Below are positions 49,983 through 58,455 of a stretch of DNA of 64,000 nt, piece after piece (position 1 is the first letter of the stretch; each line of letters opens with the position of its first letter). A model generated the notes under the pieces. That model was given only the letters and a program-made list of their open reading frames with translations, was not told where the DNA came from and made no database searches. The stretch comes from Gemmobacter lutimaris (lineage in GTDB: Bacteria; Pseudomonadota; Alphaproteobacteria; Rhodobacterales; Rhodobacteraceae), in assembly GCF_003570715.1 (NCBI RefSeq), contig NZ_QXXQ01000002.1:434001-498000 (forward strand). The letters are read 5' to 3'. The position numbers were made by a program, and so were the translations under genes.

Positions 49983-50539
49983 TGCAGAAGCTGATCCTGA
50001 TCGTTGCAGCCCTGGCGGCCAGCCCCGCGCTGGCAGCGGACGGCCCGTTCGTCTCGCTGCGCAACTCGAACTTCATCGTTCTGCTGGCCTTCATCGCCTT
50101 TGTCGGCATCCTTCTGTTCCTGAAGGTTCCGGCGAAGCTGGGCGCGCTGCTCGACAACCGGGCCGCGCTGATCAAGGCGGAACTGGAAGAAGCGCGCCTG
50201 CTGCGTGAAGAAGCCAAGACCATCCTCGCCTCCTACGAGCGCAAGCAGAAGGAGATGATGGAGCAGTCGGAGCGGATCGTGGCGGCGGCCAAGGAAGAGG
50301 CGCTGTCGGCGGCTCAACAGGCCAAGGCGGATCTCAAGGCTTCCATCGCACGCCGTCTGGCTGCGGCGGAAGAGCGGATTGCCTCGGCTGAAGCCGCGGC
50401 GGTACGCGAAGTGCGCGAACGCGCGGTGGATGTGGCGATTGCGGCGGCTGGCGATGTGCTGACCAAGCAGATGTCGGCTGAAACTACCGCTGCCTCTATC
50501 GACGAGGCGATTGCGCAGGTCGAAGCCAAGCTGCACTGA
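49983..50539 (+). CDS. atpF: F0F1 ATP synthase subunit b
   Basis: This 185-residue protein starts at ATG 49983 (MQKLILIVAALAASPALAAD), with a signal-like N-terminus, one membrane helix (FIVLLAFIAFVGILLFLKV) and a long coiled coil. It is the second peripheral-stalk subunit and the last gene of the F0 operon; the F1 genes are elsewhere. A terminator follows. Confidence 0.95.
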
Positions 50540-50563
50540 GCCGATCCCTGATCGGTGACGCGG

Positions 50564-50587
50564 AACCCCGGCGCTGCCGGGGTTTTT
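50564..50587 (+). terminator. terminator of the F0 operon
   Basis: A 9-bp stem (50564-50572 with 50576-50584) with a 3-nt loop enters a run of five T residues. It lies directly before the convergent GntR gene. Confidence 0.9.
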
Positions 50588-50592
50588 GCGTT

Positions 50593-51360
50593 TCAACGCT
50601 GGCGTTCGTGTTCGATGCGCTGACGCGCCACCGCCTCGTTGCGTTCGGCGCGCTGCTGCTCCTTCAGCGCCTGTTCGACGTAATCCATATGCTTGCAGAT
50701 TGCCATGCGCGCGGCGGCCGGGTTGCGGGACTGGATCGCGCTGTTGATGGCGCGGTGCTGATCCAGAAGCAGATCGCGTGTCAGCCGGTTGCGGAACATC
50801 ATCATGCGATTGAAGAACACGCCCTGCTTCAGCAGCTCGAACATGGACCGCATCATGTGCAGCATCACGACGTTGTGGCTCGCTTCGATAATGGCCATGT
50901 GAAATTCGGCATCCAGTTGCGCCTCGTCTGAAGGGTCGCGCTTCTGGTGCGCGGCTTCCATCTTGCCGAAAATCGTGGCGATGACCGCCAGATCGGTATC
51001 CGATCCCAACCGCGCGGCGCGCTCGGCGGCCAATCCTTCCAGATCGCGGCGAAAGTCGAGATAGTCGAACACGGCTTCGTCATGGCTGGAAAACAGGTCG
51101 ATCAATGCGGGCGAGAAGGCAGACCCCAGCACATCGGCGACAAAGACCCCCGATCCGGGCTTGCTGACCACCAGACCCTTTTCCTCCAGCGCTTCAAGGG
51201 CTTCGCGCAGCGACGGGCGCGAGACACCCATACGCTCGGCCAGATCGCGTTCGGCAGGCAGACGTTCCCCGGGGCGCAGGATGCCGCGCAGCACCAACAG
51301 TTCAATCTGGCGGGCCACACTTTGCGACAGCTTTTCGGATACGATCTTTTCGAACGGCAT
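50593..51360 (-). CDS. GntR/FadR family transcriptional regulator
   Basis: This 255-residue regulator starts at ATG 51360. The N-terminal winged helix has VLRGILRPGERLPAERDLAERMGVSRPSLREALEALEEKGLV (about 51170-51300) and the C-terminal FCD domain carries the ligand and metal histidines (DAEFHMAIIEASHN, DQHRAINSAIQ and HMDYVEQAL). The PdhR/LldR/GlcC-like group senses carboxylates such as lactate, pyruvate or glycolate. No metabolic target gene is adjacent. A strong dyad directly upstream fits autoregulation. Confidence 0.9.
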   Translation of the reverse strand: MPFEKIVSEKLSQSVARQIELLVLRGILRPGERLPAERDLAERMGVSRPSLREALEALEEKGLVVSKPGSGVFVADVLGSAFSPALIDLFSSHDEAVFDYLDFRRDLEGLAAERAARLGSDTDLAVIATIFGKMEAAHQKRDPSDEAQLDAEFHMAIIEASHNVVMLHMMRSMFELLKQGVFFNRMMMFRNRLTRDLLLDQHRAINSAIQSRNPAAARMAICKHMDYVEQALKEQQRAERNEAVARQRIEHERQR

Positions 51361-51372
51361 TTTTTCCCCCGA

Positions 51373-51393
51373 CTGGTCAGAAAATATGACCAG
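51373..51393. promoter_or_regulatory. candidate GntR operator
   Basis: CTGGTCA-N7-TGACCAG is a perfect inverted repeat with an AT-rich spacer, 12 bp upstream of the regulator start. The half-site TGGTC resembles the TGGT/ACCA half-sites bound by FadR-type GntR proteins. Confidence 0.65.
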
Positions 51394-51455
51394 CCGGGGA
51401 TTTCGGCAATGGAAAAGGGCGACCCGCAGGCCACCCTTACCGACATCCGCGCCGT

Positions 51456-52106
51456 TCAGTTCGGGCGGATGATGATTTCGACGCGGCGGTTCTGCGCCTT
51501 GCCGGCTTCGGTCAGGTTGGAGGCGATGGGCTGATCCTCGCCCCGGCCATAGGCCGAAATGCGTGAACCCGGCACACCGCCAGACATCAGCACACCCGCC
51601 ACAGAACGTGCCCGGCGTTCCGAGAGGTCCTGATTGTAGGCGGCCGATCCCGTGTTGTCGGTATGGCCGACGACTTCGACGCGGCTGTTCGGATAGCGCA
51701 CGAGGTTCGCAGCCACGGCATAGATGTCGCCTTGCAGATCGGGGCGCAGGTTCGCGCTGTCGGTGGCGAACAGGATGTCCTGCGGCATGGTCACGACCAG
51801 CGCGTTGCCGGTGTTGGTGATCGTCGTGTTCGGGCTCATCTGCGCACGCAGTTCCGCCGCCTGCCGGTCCATCGCATTGCCGATGGCGCCGCCAAGCGCG
51901 CCACCGACCGCCGCACCGACAACGGCCTTCGCCAGCTTGTCGTCGCCACCGGATTTGGCACCGATGAGCGCGCCGATCGCGGCCCCCGTCACGGCGCCGC
52001 CCTTGGTGCGCGCGTTCGGGTCTTCATAGCGATAGGGATCTTGCACACAGCCCGCCAGCAGGGCGATGCCTGCAACGCCAAGGACAACCGGGGTTCTGAA
52101 GGTCAT
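51456..52106 (-). CDS. OmpA family lipoprotein with glycine-zipper domain
   Basis: This is a 216-residue outer membrane lipoprotein. ATG 52106 gives a signal peptide ending in the lipobox LLAGC. A glycine-zipper region (GGAVTGAAIGALIGAKSGG and GAAVGGALGGAIGNAMD) precedes an OmpA C-terminal domain that binds peptidoglycan (VEVVGHTDNTGSAAYNQDLSERRARSV, NRRVEIII). The layout matches YiaD-like proteins. It stands alone. Confidence 0.92.
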   Translation of the reverse strand: MTFRTPVVLGVAGIALLAGCVQDPYRYEDPNARTKGGAVTGAAIGALIGAKSGGDDKLAKAVVGAAVGGALGGAIGNAMDRQAAELRAQMSPNTTITNTGNALVVTMPQDILFATDSANLRPDLQGDIYAVAANLVRYPNSRVEVVGHTDNTGSAAYNQDLSERRARSVAGVLMSGGVPGSRISAYGRGEDQPIASNLTEAGKAQNRRVEIIIRPN

Positions 52107-52139
52107 TTGCTTGCCTCTTTCATTACCGGCGAAAGGGCG

Positions 52140-52180
52140 CCGGCCTCGCTCCATCATATCGCAGGAACGCGCGAGGCCGG
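52140..52180. repeat. inverted repeat between the ada-like and OmpA-family genes
   Basis: A 10-bp perfect stem (52140-52149 with 52171-52180) surrounds a 21-nt loop. On the minus strand the loop contains TATGAT (52153-52158), a possible -10 for the OmpA-family gene. There is no T-run, so termination of the ada-like gene is uncertain. Confidence 0.45.
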
Positions 52181-52215
52181 AATTGGTTGCATGAGCATGC
52201 GCAGCATTCCGCGCA

Positions 52216-53076
52216 TCACGTTTGCGACACCGGAACCGCCTCTGTCCGTGCGGCCTCCCATGCCAGCATGGCACGTTTGACCGGCAGCCCCCAATGATAG
52301 CCGCCCAGCGCCCCGGACTTGCGCAGGGCGCGATGGCAGGGGATCAGAAAGCTGACCGGATTGCGCCCGACTGCCGTGCCCACCGCCCGCACCGCCGCCG
52401 GATGACCGATGACGCGGGCGATGTCTGAATAGGTGGTCACATGGCCCGAGGGCACCGCCAGCAGGGCCTCCCAGACCTTGATCTGAAAGGGTGCCCCGAT
52501 CAAGTAAAGCGGCGCGCTGCCGCTGGCCCCGAAGGCATCCAGTACCCAGGGACGCAGCATCATCGGGTCTTCCACGAAATCGGCCCTAGGCCAGCGGCGC
52601 ATCAGATCGGTCATCACCTCGGCCTCGTCCTGTTCGGCGGCGAAGCCCATGCCGCAGATGCCCCGATCCGTCCCCATGACAAGCGCGGGGCCAAACGGGC
52701 TTTCGAACCAGCCCCAGTAGATGGTCAACCCCTCGCCGCCACGGGCGAATTCGCCCGGCGTCATCGCCTCCCATTTGACGAACAGGTCATGCAGCCGCCC
52801 GGTGCCGGACAGCCCGCTGGCCAGTGACGCCTCCAGCACGGAATGTCGTTCTGCAAGCAGGTGCCGCGCATGATCCAGCGTCAGATATTGCTGATAGCGT
52901 TTCGGACTGACGCCCACCCATTGCGAAAAAGTGCGCTGGAAATGCGCCGGGCTCATCCCCATCCGCGCCGCCAGCCCGTCCAGCGTCGGTGCCTGCCCTC
53001 CCGCCTGCATCGCGTCGATCTCGGCCAGGGCGCGCGCGATGACACGGTAATGATAGCTCTGGCTTTGGTCGTTCAT
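52216..53076 (-). CDS. Ada-like protein: AraC domain fused to O6-alkylguanine-DNA alkyltransferase
   Basis: This is a 286-residue protein. ATG 53076 gives MNDQSQSYHYRVIARALAEID. The N-terminal half is an AraC-type helix-turn-helix domain (residues about 10-105, GMSPAHFQRTFSQWVGVSPKRYQ). The C-terminal half is the methyltransferase with the acceptor Cys in FLIPCHRALRKSG and TYSDIARVIGHPAAVRAVGTAVG (about 52370-52435) before it. The Ada N-terminal zinc domain that senses methylphosphotriesters is absent. It repairs O6-methylguanine; how it is induced is unclear. It is divergent from nth, another base-repair gene. Confidence 0.9.
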   Translation of the reverse strand: MNDQSQSYHYRVIARALAEIDAMQAGGQAPTLDGLAARMGMSPAHFQRTFSQWVGVSPKRYQQYLTLDHARHLLAERHSVLEASLASGLSGTGRLHDLFVKWEAMTPGEFARGGEGLTIYWGWFESPFGPALVMGTDRGICGMGFAAEQDEAEVMTDLMRRWPRADFVEDPMMLRPWVLDAFGASGSAPLYLIGAPFQIKVWEALLAVPSGHVTTYSDIARVIGHPAAVRAVGTAVGRNPVSFLIPCHRALRKSGALGGYHWGLPVKRAMLAWEAARTEAVPVSQT

Positions 53077-53186
53077 GGTAAACTCCGGCAGGTCACATTG
53101 CCACTTTAGGCGGCAATGCAACACCCTTCGACCCGGAATATGCGGCTTCGCTTGGCAGCAGGCCAAGGGCGCGCTAGGAGGTCGGC

Positions 53187-53831
53187 ATGGCGAAGCAACT
53201 CGATTACCATACGATCCGCACGATCTTTACCCGGTTTCAGGCCGCAGAGGCCGAACCGCAGGGCGAGCTGCATCACGTCAATGCCTATACCCTGCTGGTG
53301 GCGGTCGCGCTTTCCGCGCAGGCCACCGATGCCGGGGTAAACAAGGCCACGCGGCCCCTGTTCGCCACGGTGGACACACCGCAGAAGATGCTGGATCTGG
53401 GGCTTGAAGGGCTGACCGAGGCGATCAAGACCATCGGCCTCTTTCGTCAGAAGGCGAAGAACGTGATCCGCCTGTCCGAGATTTTGGTGAATGATTACGG
53501 TGGCGAAGTGCCCTCGTCCCGCGCGGCGCTGCAATCGCTGCCGGGCGTGGGGCGCAAGACCGCCAATGTCGTCTTGAACATGTGGTGGCATGTGCCCGCT
53601 CAGGCGGTCGATACCCATATCTTCCGCGTCGGCAATCGCACCGGGATCTGTCCCGGCAAGGATGTCGATCAGGTCGAACGCGCCATCGAAGACAATATTC
53701 CGGCTGAGTTCCAGCAACACGCCCATCACTGGCTGATCCTGCACGGCCGTTACATCTGCACCGCACGCAAGCCGCGCTGCGCCGATTGCCTGATCCGCGA
53801 TCTGTGCCCCTACGAGGAAAAAACCGCATGA
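53187..53831 (+). CDS. nth: endonuclease III (DNA glycosylase/AP lyase)
   Basis: This 214-residue enzyme excises oxidised pyrimidines. The helix-hairpin-helix LPGVGRKTANVV carries Lys124, and AVDTHIFRVGNR carries Asp142. The 4Fe-4S cluster cysteines are C-x6-C-x2-C-x5-C near the C-terminus (CTARKPRCADCLIRDLC). ATG 53187 follows AGGAGG. The stop overlaps the kinase start by 4 bp. Confidence 0.97.
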   Translation: MAKQLDYHTIRTIFTRFQAAEAEPQGELHHVNAYTLLVAVALSAQATDAGVNKATRPLFATVDTPQKMLDLGLEGLTEAIKTIGLFRQKAKNVIRLSEILVNDYGGEVPSSRAALQSLPGVGRKTANVVLNMWWHVPAQAVDTHIFRVGNRTGICPGKDVDQVERAIEDNIPAEFQQHAHHWLILHGRYICTARKPRCADCLIRDLCPYEEKTA

Positions 53832-54820
53832 AGAAGTTTCAGGTCGTCGGCATCGGCAATGCCATGGTCGATGTGCTGTCCCATGCCGAAGAGGCGTTTC
53901 TGGAGACGAACGGCATCGGCAAGGGCATTATGCAGCTCATCGACATGGAGCGCGCGGTGACGCTTTATGACCGGATCGGCCCGGCCAAGGAAATCTCGGG
54001 CGGATCGGCAGCCAATACCATCGCGGGCATCGCTGCTCTGGGTGGCCGAACGGCCTATGTCGGCAAGGTGAAGGACGACCAGCTTGGCCGTATCTTCGCC
54101 CATGACCTGCGGGCGCAGGGCGCAGTTTACGAAACGGCCCTTGCCCCGGCGGACAGCGCACAGGAAACTGGCCGTTGCATCGTTCTGGTGACACCGGATG
54201 GCGAACGCTCGATGAACACCTATCTCGGCTGGTCCGAATTCCTGACCCCGGCCGACATCGACGAGGTCCAGATGGCCGAGGCGGACTGGATCTATCTGGA
54301 AGGTTACCGTTTTGACGGCCCGGAAAGCCACGCGGCCTTCGCCAAGGCGATCCGCGCCTGCAAGGGGGCTGGCGGGCGCGTTTCGGTCACGCTGTCGGAC
54401 CCGTTCTGCGTCGAGCGCCACCGCGATGCCTTCCGCAAGATGATCCACGATGATGTGGACCTGTTGTTCGCCAATCGGGCGGAGATCATGTCGATGTATC
54501 AGACCGACGATTTCGAGAGCGCCCTGCAAGCCGCTGCCGCCGATGTCGCCATCGTGGCCTGCACCGAAAGCGAGAAGGGCGCCCATATCCTCGCCGAGGG
54601 CCAGCGCTGGCACGCGCCGGCCTACCCGACGCGGATTGTTGACGCGACCGGCGCGGGCGACCTGTTCGCGGGTGCCTTCCTCTGGGGGCTGACCAACGGG
54701 CATGGCTATGAAATGGCGGGCCGCATGGGCTGCCTCGCGGCCTCGGAGGTCATCAGCCATATCGGGGCCCGTCCCGAGGCCGATCTGAAAGATCTGTTCC
54801 GGGGTCAGGGCCTGATCTGA
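53828..54820 (+). CDS. PfkB-family carbohydrate kinase, probable adenosine kinase
   Basis: This is a 330-residue ribokinase-fold enzyme. ATG 53828 overlaps the nth stop (ATGA). GIGNAMVDVLSH, KEISGGSAANTIAGIAALGG and DATGAGDLFAGAF (catalytic Asp278) are the PfkB signatures. The N-terminal pattern with QLIDMERA is that of the adenosine kinase-like group in alphaproteobacteria. The substrate is likely adenosine, but ribokinase-type sugars are not excluded. Confidence 0.9.
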   Translation: MKKFQVVGIGNAMVDVLSHAEEAFLETNGIGKGIMQLIDMERAVTLYDRIGPAKEISGGSAANTIAGIAALGGRTAYVGKVKDDQLGRIFAHDLRAQGAVYETALAPADSAQETGRCIVLVTPDGERSMNTYLGWSEFLTPADIDEVQMAEADWIYLEGYRFDGPESHAAFAKAIRACKGAGGRVSVTLSDPFCVERHRDAFRKMIHDDVDLLFANRAEIMSMYQTDDFESALQAAAADVAIVACTESEKGAHILAEGQRWHAPAYPTRIVDATGAGDLFAGAFLWGLTNGHGYEMAGRMGCLAASEVISHIGARPEADLKDLFRGQGLI

Positions 54821-54831
54821 ACGCGGGGCCG

Positions 54832-55022
54832 CCCTCCTCAGGCCCCGCCGGGGCCATCGTCATGCGGCATTGCCATGGTGGGCTGCAGAGACGGCGCTTC
54901 AATCTGGCCGCGTCATGGTGGTGCGGCGGGGATTTGAGTATTTGGGCAAGAAGCAAGGCAAGGGTCGCGCGCCGTTTGGCCATCCCTTGCTTTGCGCTGT
55001 ATTGCTCCTTGCAAAATACTCA
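54832..55022. repeat. composite repeat copy 2 (hairpin module plus TGAGTATTT palindrome)
   Basis: The first module begins at 54832 with a hairpin (54841-54846 with 54850-54855) and then CATCGTCATGCGGCATTGCC, as at 47223. The second has arms 54935-54963 and 55002-55022, with a further inner pair around 54953-54964 and 54984-54995. It lies between the convergent kinase and RNase genes. The copies agree closely in the first module and at the palindrome tips but differ in loops and spacing. Confidence 0.9.
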
Positions 55023-55058
55023 CCTTGCCCCGGCCGGGTCTCGCGCAAGGCCGGGTGG

Positions 55059-55697
55059 TCAGCGCACCGGCTCCAGCACGGCATCCTTCAGGCGGCAATC
55101 GCGGATCGTGTCTGCGCCGCAGCGACGGGGTGACAGGTCTTTGGTCAGGCAAAGGCGGACTTCCTGAATCATGCCGCTGTCGCAGGTGACGGTGATCTGG
55201 TCGCGGGTAATGCCGGGATTGGCCTCCAGAAACGCGCCTTCCACCACTTCGGCCGGAACTTTCAGGCGCTTGTCGATCATCGGAAAGACCTTGGGGATCT
55301 TCACTGCCGCGAAAGCGCGGCGCATGGTGTCGTAATAGCTGCGCGCGGTGAGGCCGGCGCAGCGGCCGTGTTTCTTCCACTGATACCAGGCAAGGCCCGA
55401 GGCGCCCATGATGTCTGCCATTGCCTCACTTTCCGACCGGGAAGGGTCGCGTTCGATGGTGCGGCAATAGCTGGGCCAGCCTTCCTCGTATTGTGGCCAG
55501 AGACCGTGCAGGGTGAAGGCGCGACCCGCGCCCTCGCGGCATTCCGGTGCGCCGCGCGCGTCGCCTTCCAGCGCGCACCAGTTGGGCGACCAGCTGAGCG
55601 ACATGACGTAATAGTCGAAGTCACCCGCTTTTTCGCCTTCGGCCAAGGCGGCGCCAGCGATCAGGGTTGCGACAACCGCCCCAAGCATGATGCGCAT
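55059..55697 (-). CDS. ribonuclease T2 family protein
   Basis: This is a 212-residue secreted nuclease. ATG 55697 gives a signal peptide (MRIMLGAVVATLIAGAALAE) with cleavage near ALA-EGE. The two catalytic segments are present: FTLHGLWPQYEEGWPSYC and WYQWKKHGRCAGL, each with its histidine. SLSWSPNWCA and several cysteines for disulfides follow the family pattern. It cleaves RNA without base preference in the periplasm or outside. It is divergent from the DUF1013 gene. Confidence 0.93.
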   Translation of the reverse strand: MRIMLGAVVATLIAGAALAEGEKAGDFDYYVMSLSWSPNWCALEGDARGAPECREGAGRAFTLHGLWPQYEEGWPSYCRTIERDPSRSESEAMADIMGASGLAWYQWKKHGRCAGLTARSYYDTMRRAFAAVKIPKVFPMIDKRLKVPAEVVEGAFLEANPGITRDQITVTCDSGMIQEVRLCLTKDLSPRRCGADTIRDCRLKDAVLEPVR

Positions 55698-55824
55698 TTT
55701 CTCTTTCCCCCGCAGTGAAATCGCACTATAAGGCGCGCCAGACTTCCCCGAAAACGTGGAAATCGCGGGCCTCGCCCGCTGCCGTTTTCCCGGCGCGGGA
55801 GAGATTTGTAAAGGAGTGATCCTC

Positions 55825-56571
55825 ATGTCGAAACCGCTTATGGCCAAGGCGACAGCCGTATGGCTGGTGGACAATACGACGCTGACCTTCAGGCAGGTCG
55901 CAGATTTCTGCGGCATGCACGAGCTGGAAGTGCAGGGCATTGCCGATGGCGATGTGGCGACCGGCGTGAAGGGGTTTGATCCGGTGGCGAACAACCAGCT
56001 TGATGCGATCGAGATCGAGAAGGGGCAGAAAGATCCCTTCTACAAGCTGAAGTTGAAGTTCAACGCGGCAGCCGTGGGCGAGGACAAGCGTCGCGGGCCG
56101 CGCTACACTCCGCTATCGAAGCGGCAGGACCGTCCGAATGCGATCCTGTGGCTGGTGAAGTTCCACCCGGAGCTTTCGGATGGTGCCATTGGCAAGCTGG
56201 TCGGCACGACCAAGCCCACCATCCAGTCGATCCGTGAACGGACGCACTGGAACATCCAGAACATGCAGGCGATCGACCCGGTCGCGCTGGGGCTGTGCCG
56301 TCAGTCTGAACTGGATGCCGCCGTGCAGGCCGCCGTGCGCAAGAAAGCTGCCGAGGGTGGCGTGATGAGCGACGACGAGCGGCGCAAGCTGGTTTCGACC
56401 GAGCAGTCGCTGGGCATGGCGCCCGAGCCGAAGATGCCGGGTTCGCTTGCCGGTCTGGAAGCCTTCACCAAGGTGGAGAAAGAAGAAAATCCGGCCGATT
56501 ATTCCGATGCCGACAGTTTCTTCAATCTGCCGCATGGTGATGACGACGACGAAGAAGAAGACGACAACTGA
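55825..56571 (+). CDS. DUF1013 family regulator (TrcR-type)
   Basis: This 248-residue protein starts at ATG 55825 after AAAGGAG. It matches the alphaproteobacterial DUF1013 family, described in some reports as the transcriptional regulator TrcR; I recall this name and have not verified it. ATAVWLVDNTTLTFRQVADFCGMHELEVQGIADG (about 55845-55950) and a second helix-turn-helix-like block, HPELSDGAIGKLVGTTKPTIQSIRERTHWN, suggest DNA binding. The C-terminus is a Glu/Asp-rich tail (DDDDEEEDDN). A terminator follows. Confidence 0.88.
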   Translation: MSKPLMAKATAVWLVDNTTLTFRQVADFCGMHELEVQGIADGDVATGVKGFDPVANNQLDAIEIEKGQKDPFYKLKLKFNAAAVGEDKRRGPRYTPLSKRQDRPNAILWLVKFHPELSDGAIGKLVGTTKPTIQSIRERTHWNIQNMQAIDPVALGLCRQSELDAAVQAAVRKKAAEGGVMSDDERRKLVSTEQSLGMAPEPKMPGSLAGLEAFTKVEKEENPADYSDADSFFNLPHGDDDDEEEDDN

Positions 56572-56578
56572 TCGTGAA

Positions 56579-56603
56579 GCCCCGGCCAAGGTGCCGGGGT
56601 TTT
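56579..56603 (+). terminator. terminator after the DUF1013 gene
   Basis: A 7-bp GC stem (56580-56586 with 56593-56599) and a 6-nt loop run into TTTT, 9 bp after the stop. Confidence 0.85.
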
Positions 56604-56628
56604 CGTTTCTGCGGGCAAGGGGGCACGG

Positions 56629-57525
56629 ATGGCGCGGATCGCGGTGATGGGCGCGGGGGCGGTCGGCTGCTACTATGGTGCGATGCTGGCGCAGGCGGGC
56701 GAGGAGGTCGTTCTGATCGGACGCCCGGCCTTGGCTGAAGCGGTCGCCCGGCACGGGTTGATCATCGAGCGCGCCTCGGGGCGCGAGGTGGTGCATCTGC
56801 CGGTCGCCAGCGATCCGGCGGCGGTTGCAGAGGCAGAAATCGTGCTCTTTTGCGTGAAATCACAGGATACCGAGGTCGCTGGGCGGCAGATCGCGACGCA
56901 TCTGGCGACGGATGCTGTGGTGCTCAGTCTTCAGAATGGCGTCGGCAATGCTGAAAGGCTGGCGGAAGTCCTGGGTCGTGCGGTCATTCCGGCGGTGGTC
57001 TATGTCGCCGTCGGGATGGCCCAACCGGGGCATCTGCGCCACCACGGGCGCGGCGATCTGGTGCTGGGTAATGCGCCGCAAGGTGCTGCACTGGCCAAGC
57101 GGTTCGCGGCAGCGGGCATTCCGACCGAAGTGTCGGCCGGGGCGGAAACCGCGCTCTGGGTCAAGCTGACCATCAACTGCGCGTGGAACGCCATTTCGGC
57201 GCTGACGCAGCAACCCTATGGCCGCATTCTGGCAGAGCAGGGGGCGGAGGGGCTGGTGATGGGGCTGGTTGCGGAATGCCGGGCGGTGGCGGCGGCCAGC
57301 GGCGTCACGCTGCCCGAGGGGCTGGAGGCCGATGTGCGCCGCATTGCCGGGACGATGGCTGGGCAGATGTCCTCGACCGCGCAGGACATGGCGCGCGGAC
57401 GCGCGACCGAAATCGGCTTTCTGAATGGCGAGATCGTGCGGCGGGCCGAGGTGCTGGGCATTTCCGTGCCTCTGAATGCAGCGATGACCGTTCTGGTGCG
57501 GTTGGCCGAGGCGCGTCAGGACTGA
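56629..57525 (+). CDS. panE: 2-dehydropantoate 2-reductase
   Basis: This 298-residue enzyme reduces ketopantoate to pantoate with NADPH for coenzyme A synthesis. The N-terminal IAVMGAGAVGCYYGAMLAQAG is the nucleotide-binding site. Conserved blocks are VKSQDTEVAG, LSLQNGVGNAERLAEVLG and KLTINCAWNAISALT with the catalytic Lys. The C-terminal SSTAQDMARGRATEIGFLNG holds further substrate residues. Its last 10 bp overlap the convergent hydrolase gene. Confidence 0.93.
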   Translation: MARIAVMGAGAVGCYYGAMLAQAGEEVVLIGRPALAEAVARHGLIIERASGREVVHLPVASDPAAVAEAEIVLFCVKSQDTEVAGRQIATHLATDAVVLSLQNGVGNAERLAEVLGRAVIPAVVYVAVGMAQPGHLRHHGRGDLVLGNAPQGAALAKRFAAAGIPTEVSAGAETALWVKLTINCAWNAISALTQQPYGRILAEQGAEGLVMGLVAECRAVAAASGVTLPEGLEADVRRIAGTMAGQMSSTAQDMARGRATEIGFLNGEIVRRAEVLGISVPLNAAMTVLVRLAEARQD

Positions 57526-58454
57526 ACAGAGAAAAAGGCGGCCGCCTCTGCCAGAAAGCGGCTGCGATGGGCGGGCAGTTCCATCATCACCTCATGCTCT
57601 GCCCTGGTGTAAAGTTCCAGCCGGCCCTGCGGCCACGCGGCCATGCGACGGCGCACGGCGCGGGGGCTGATGATGCGCTCGGACGTGCCAAGCGCGGTCA
57701 GCACGGGCGTTGCCGGGGCGGGCAGGCTTTCCAGTGCCTGCATCTCGCGGAAGGCGGCATGCAGCCAGGTCAATGACGGCCCGCCAAGTGCCAGATCGGG
57801 ATGGGCCGTGGCCTGCTGGCGCATCCAGTTCCAGATCGCGGGATCGCGCGTCAGCATGTTGCCGCGGAATTTCGCGTGCAGAACATAGGTCTGCCGCGTC
57901 GTCGTCGGGGTCAGCAGATGGCCATGCCCCCGTTCATGCAACACACGCGACAGGGTGACGGCGACGGGTTCGACCGTCGGGAACAGCCGGATGCCCCACA
58001 TCGGGGCGGAAAATACCGCACTTTTCACCGGCAGGCCGCGCATCAATGCCCTGAGCGCGATGCACCCCCCCATCGAATGACTGAGCAGGTGCCAGGGTTC
58101 GGGCAACCCTTCGGCCCGGGCGAAAGCCAGTGCCGCGTCGACATCCTGCTGATATTCGTCGAAATCCTCGACATGACCCAGCATCGGGTCGGGATGACGG
58201 CGTTGCGACAGGCCCTGTCCGCGCCAGTCGGGCGCCAGCACATGCCAGCCCGCGCCGGTCAACGCGACAGCGGCAGGCCCGTATTTCTCAGCATATTCCG
58301 ACCGGCCCTGAAACAGCAGGACCGTGCCGCGCACAGCGCCAAGGGGGGCCCAATGGGCGGCGCGCAGTTTCGTGCCATCGCGCGCTGCGAGCCAGACCGC
58401 ACGGCCACCTTCGGGGCCCTGCGCGATATCGGCATAGAACGGCGCGGCGGTCAT
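57516..58454 (-). CDS. alpha/beta hydrolase (monoacylglycerol lipase/lysophospholipase-like)
   Basis: This is a 312-residue protein. The nucleophile elbow is LLSHSMGGCIAL, the oxyanion region VLLFQGRSEYAEKYGP and VLAPDWRGQGLSQR, and the catalytic His is in RAEHEVMMELP. This is the lysophospholipase L2/monoacylglycerol lipase group. It starts at ATG 58454, 1 bp after the SCP2 stop, and they are probably co-transcribed. Confidence 0.9.
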   Translation of the reverse strand: MTAAPFYADIAQGPEGGRAVWLAARDGTKLRAAHWAPLGAVRGTVLLFQGRSEYAEKYGPAAVALTGAGWHVLAPDWRGQGLSQRRHPDPMLGHVEDFDEYQQDVDAALAFARAEGLPEPWHLLSHSMGGCIALRALMRGLPVKSAVFSAPMWGIRLFPTVEPVAVTLSRVLHERGHGHLLTPTTTRQTYVLHAKFRGNMLTRDPAIWNWMRQQATAHPDLALGGPSLTWLHAAFREMQALESLPAPATPVLTALGTSERIISPRAVRRRMAAWPQGRLELYTRAEHEVMMELPAHRSRFLAEAAAFFSVQS

Positions 58455-58455
58455 C

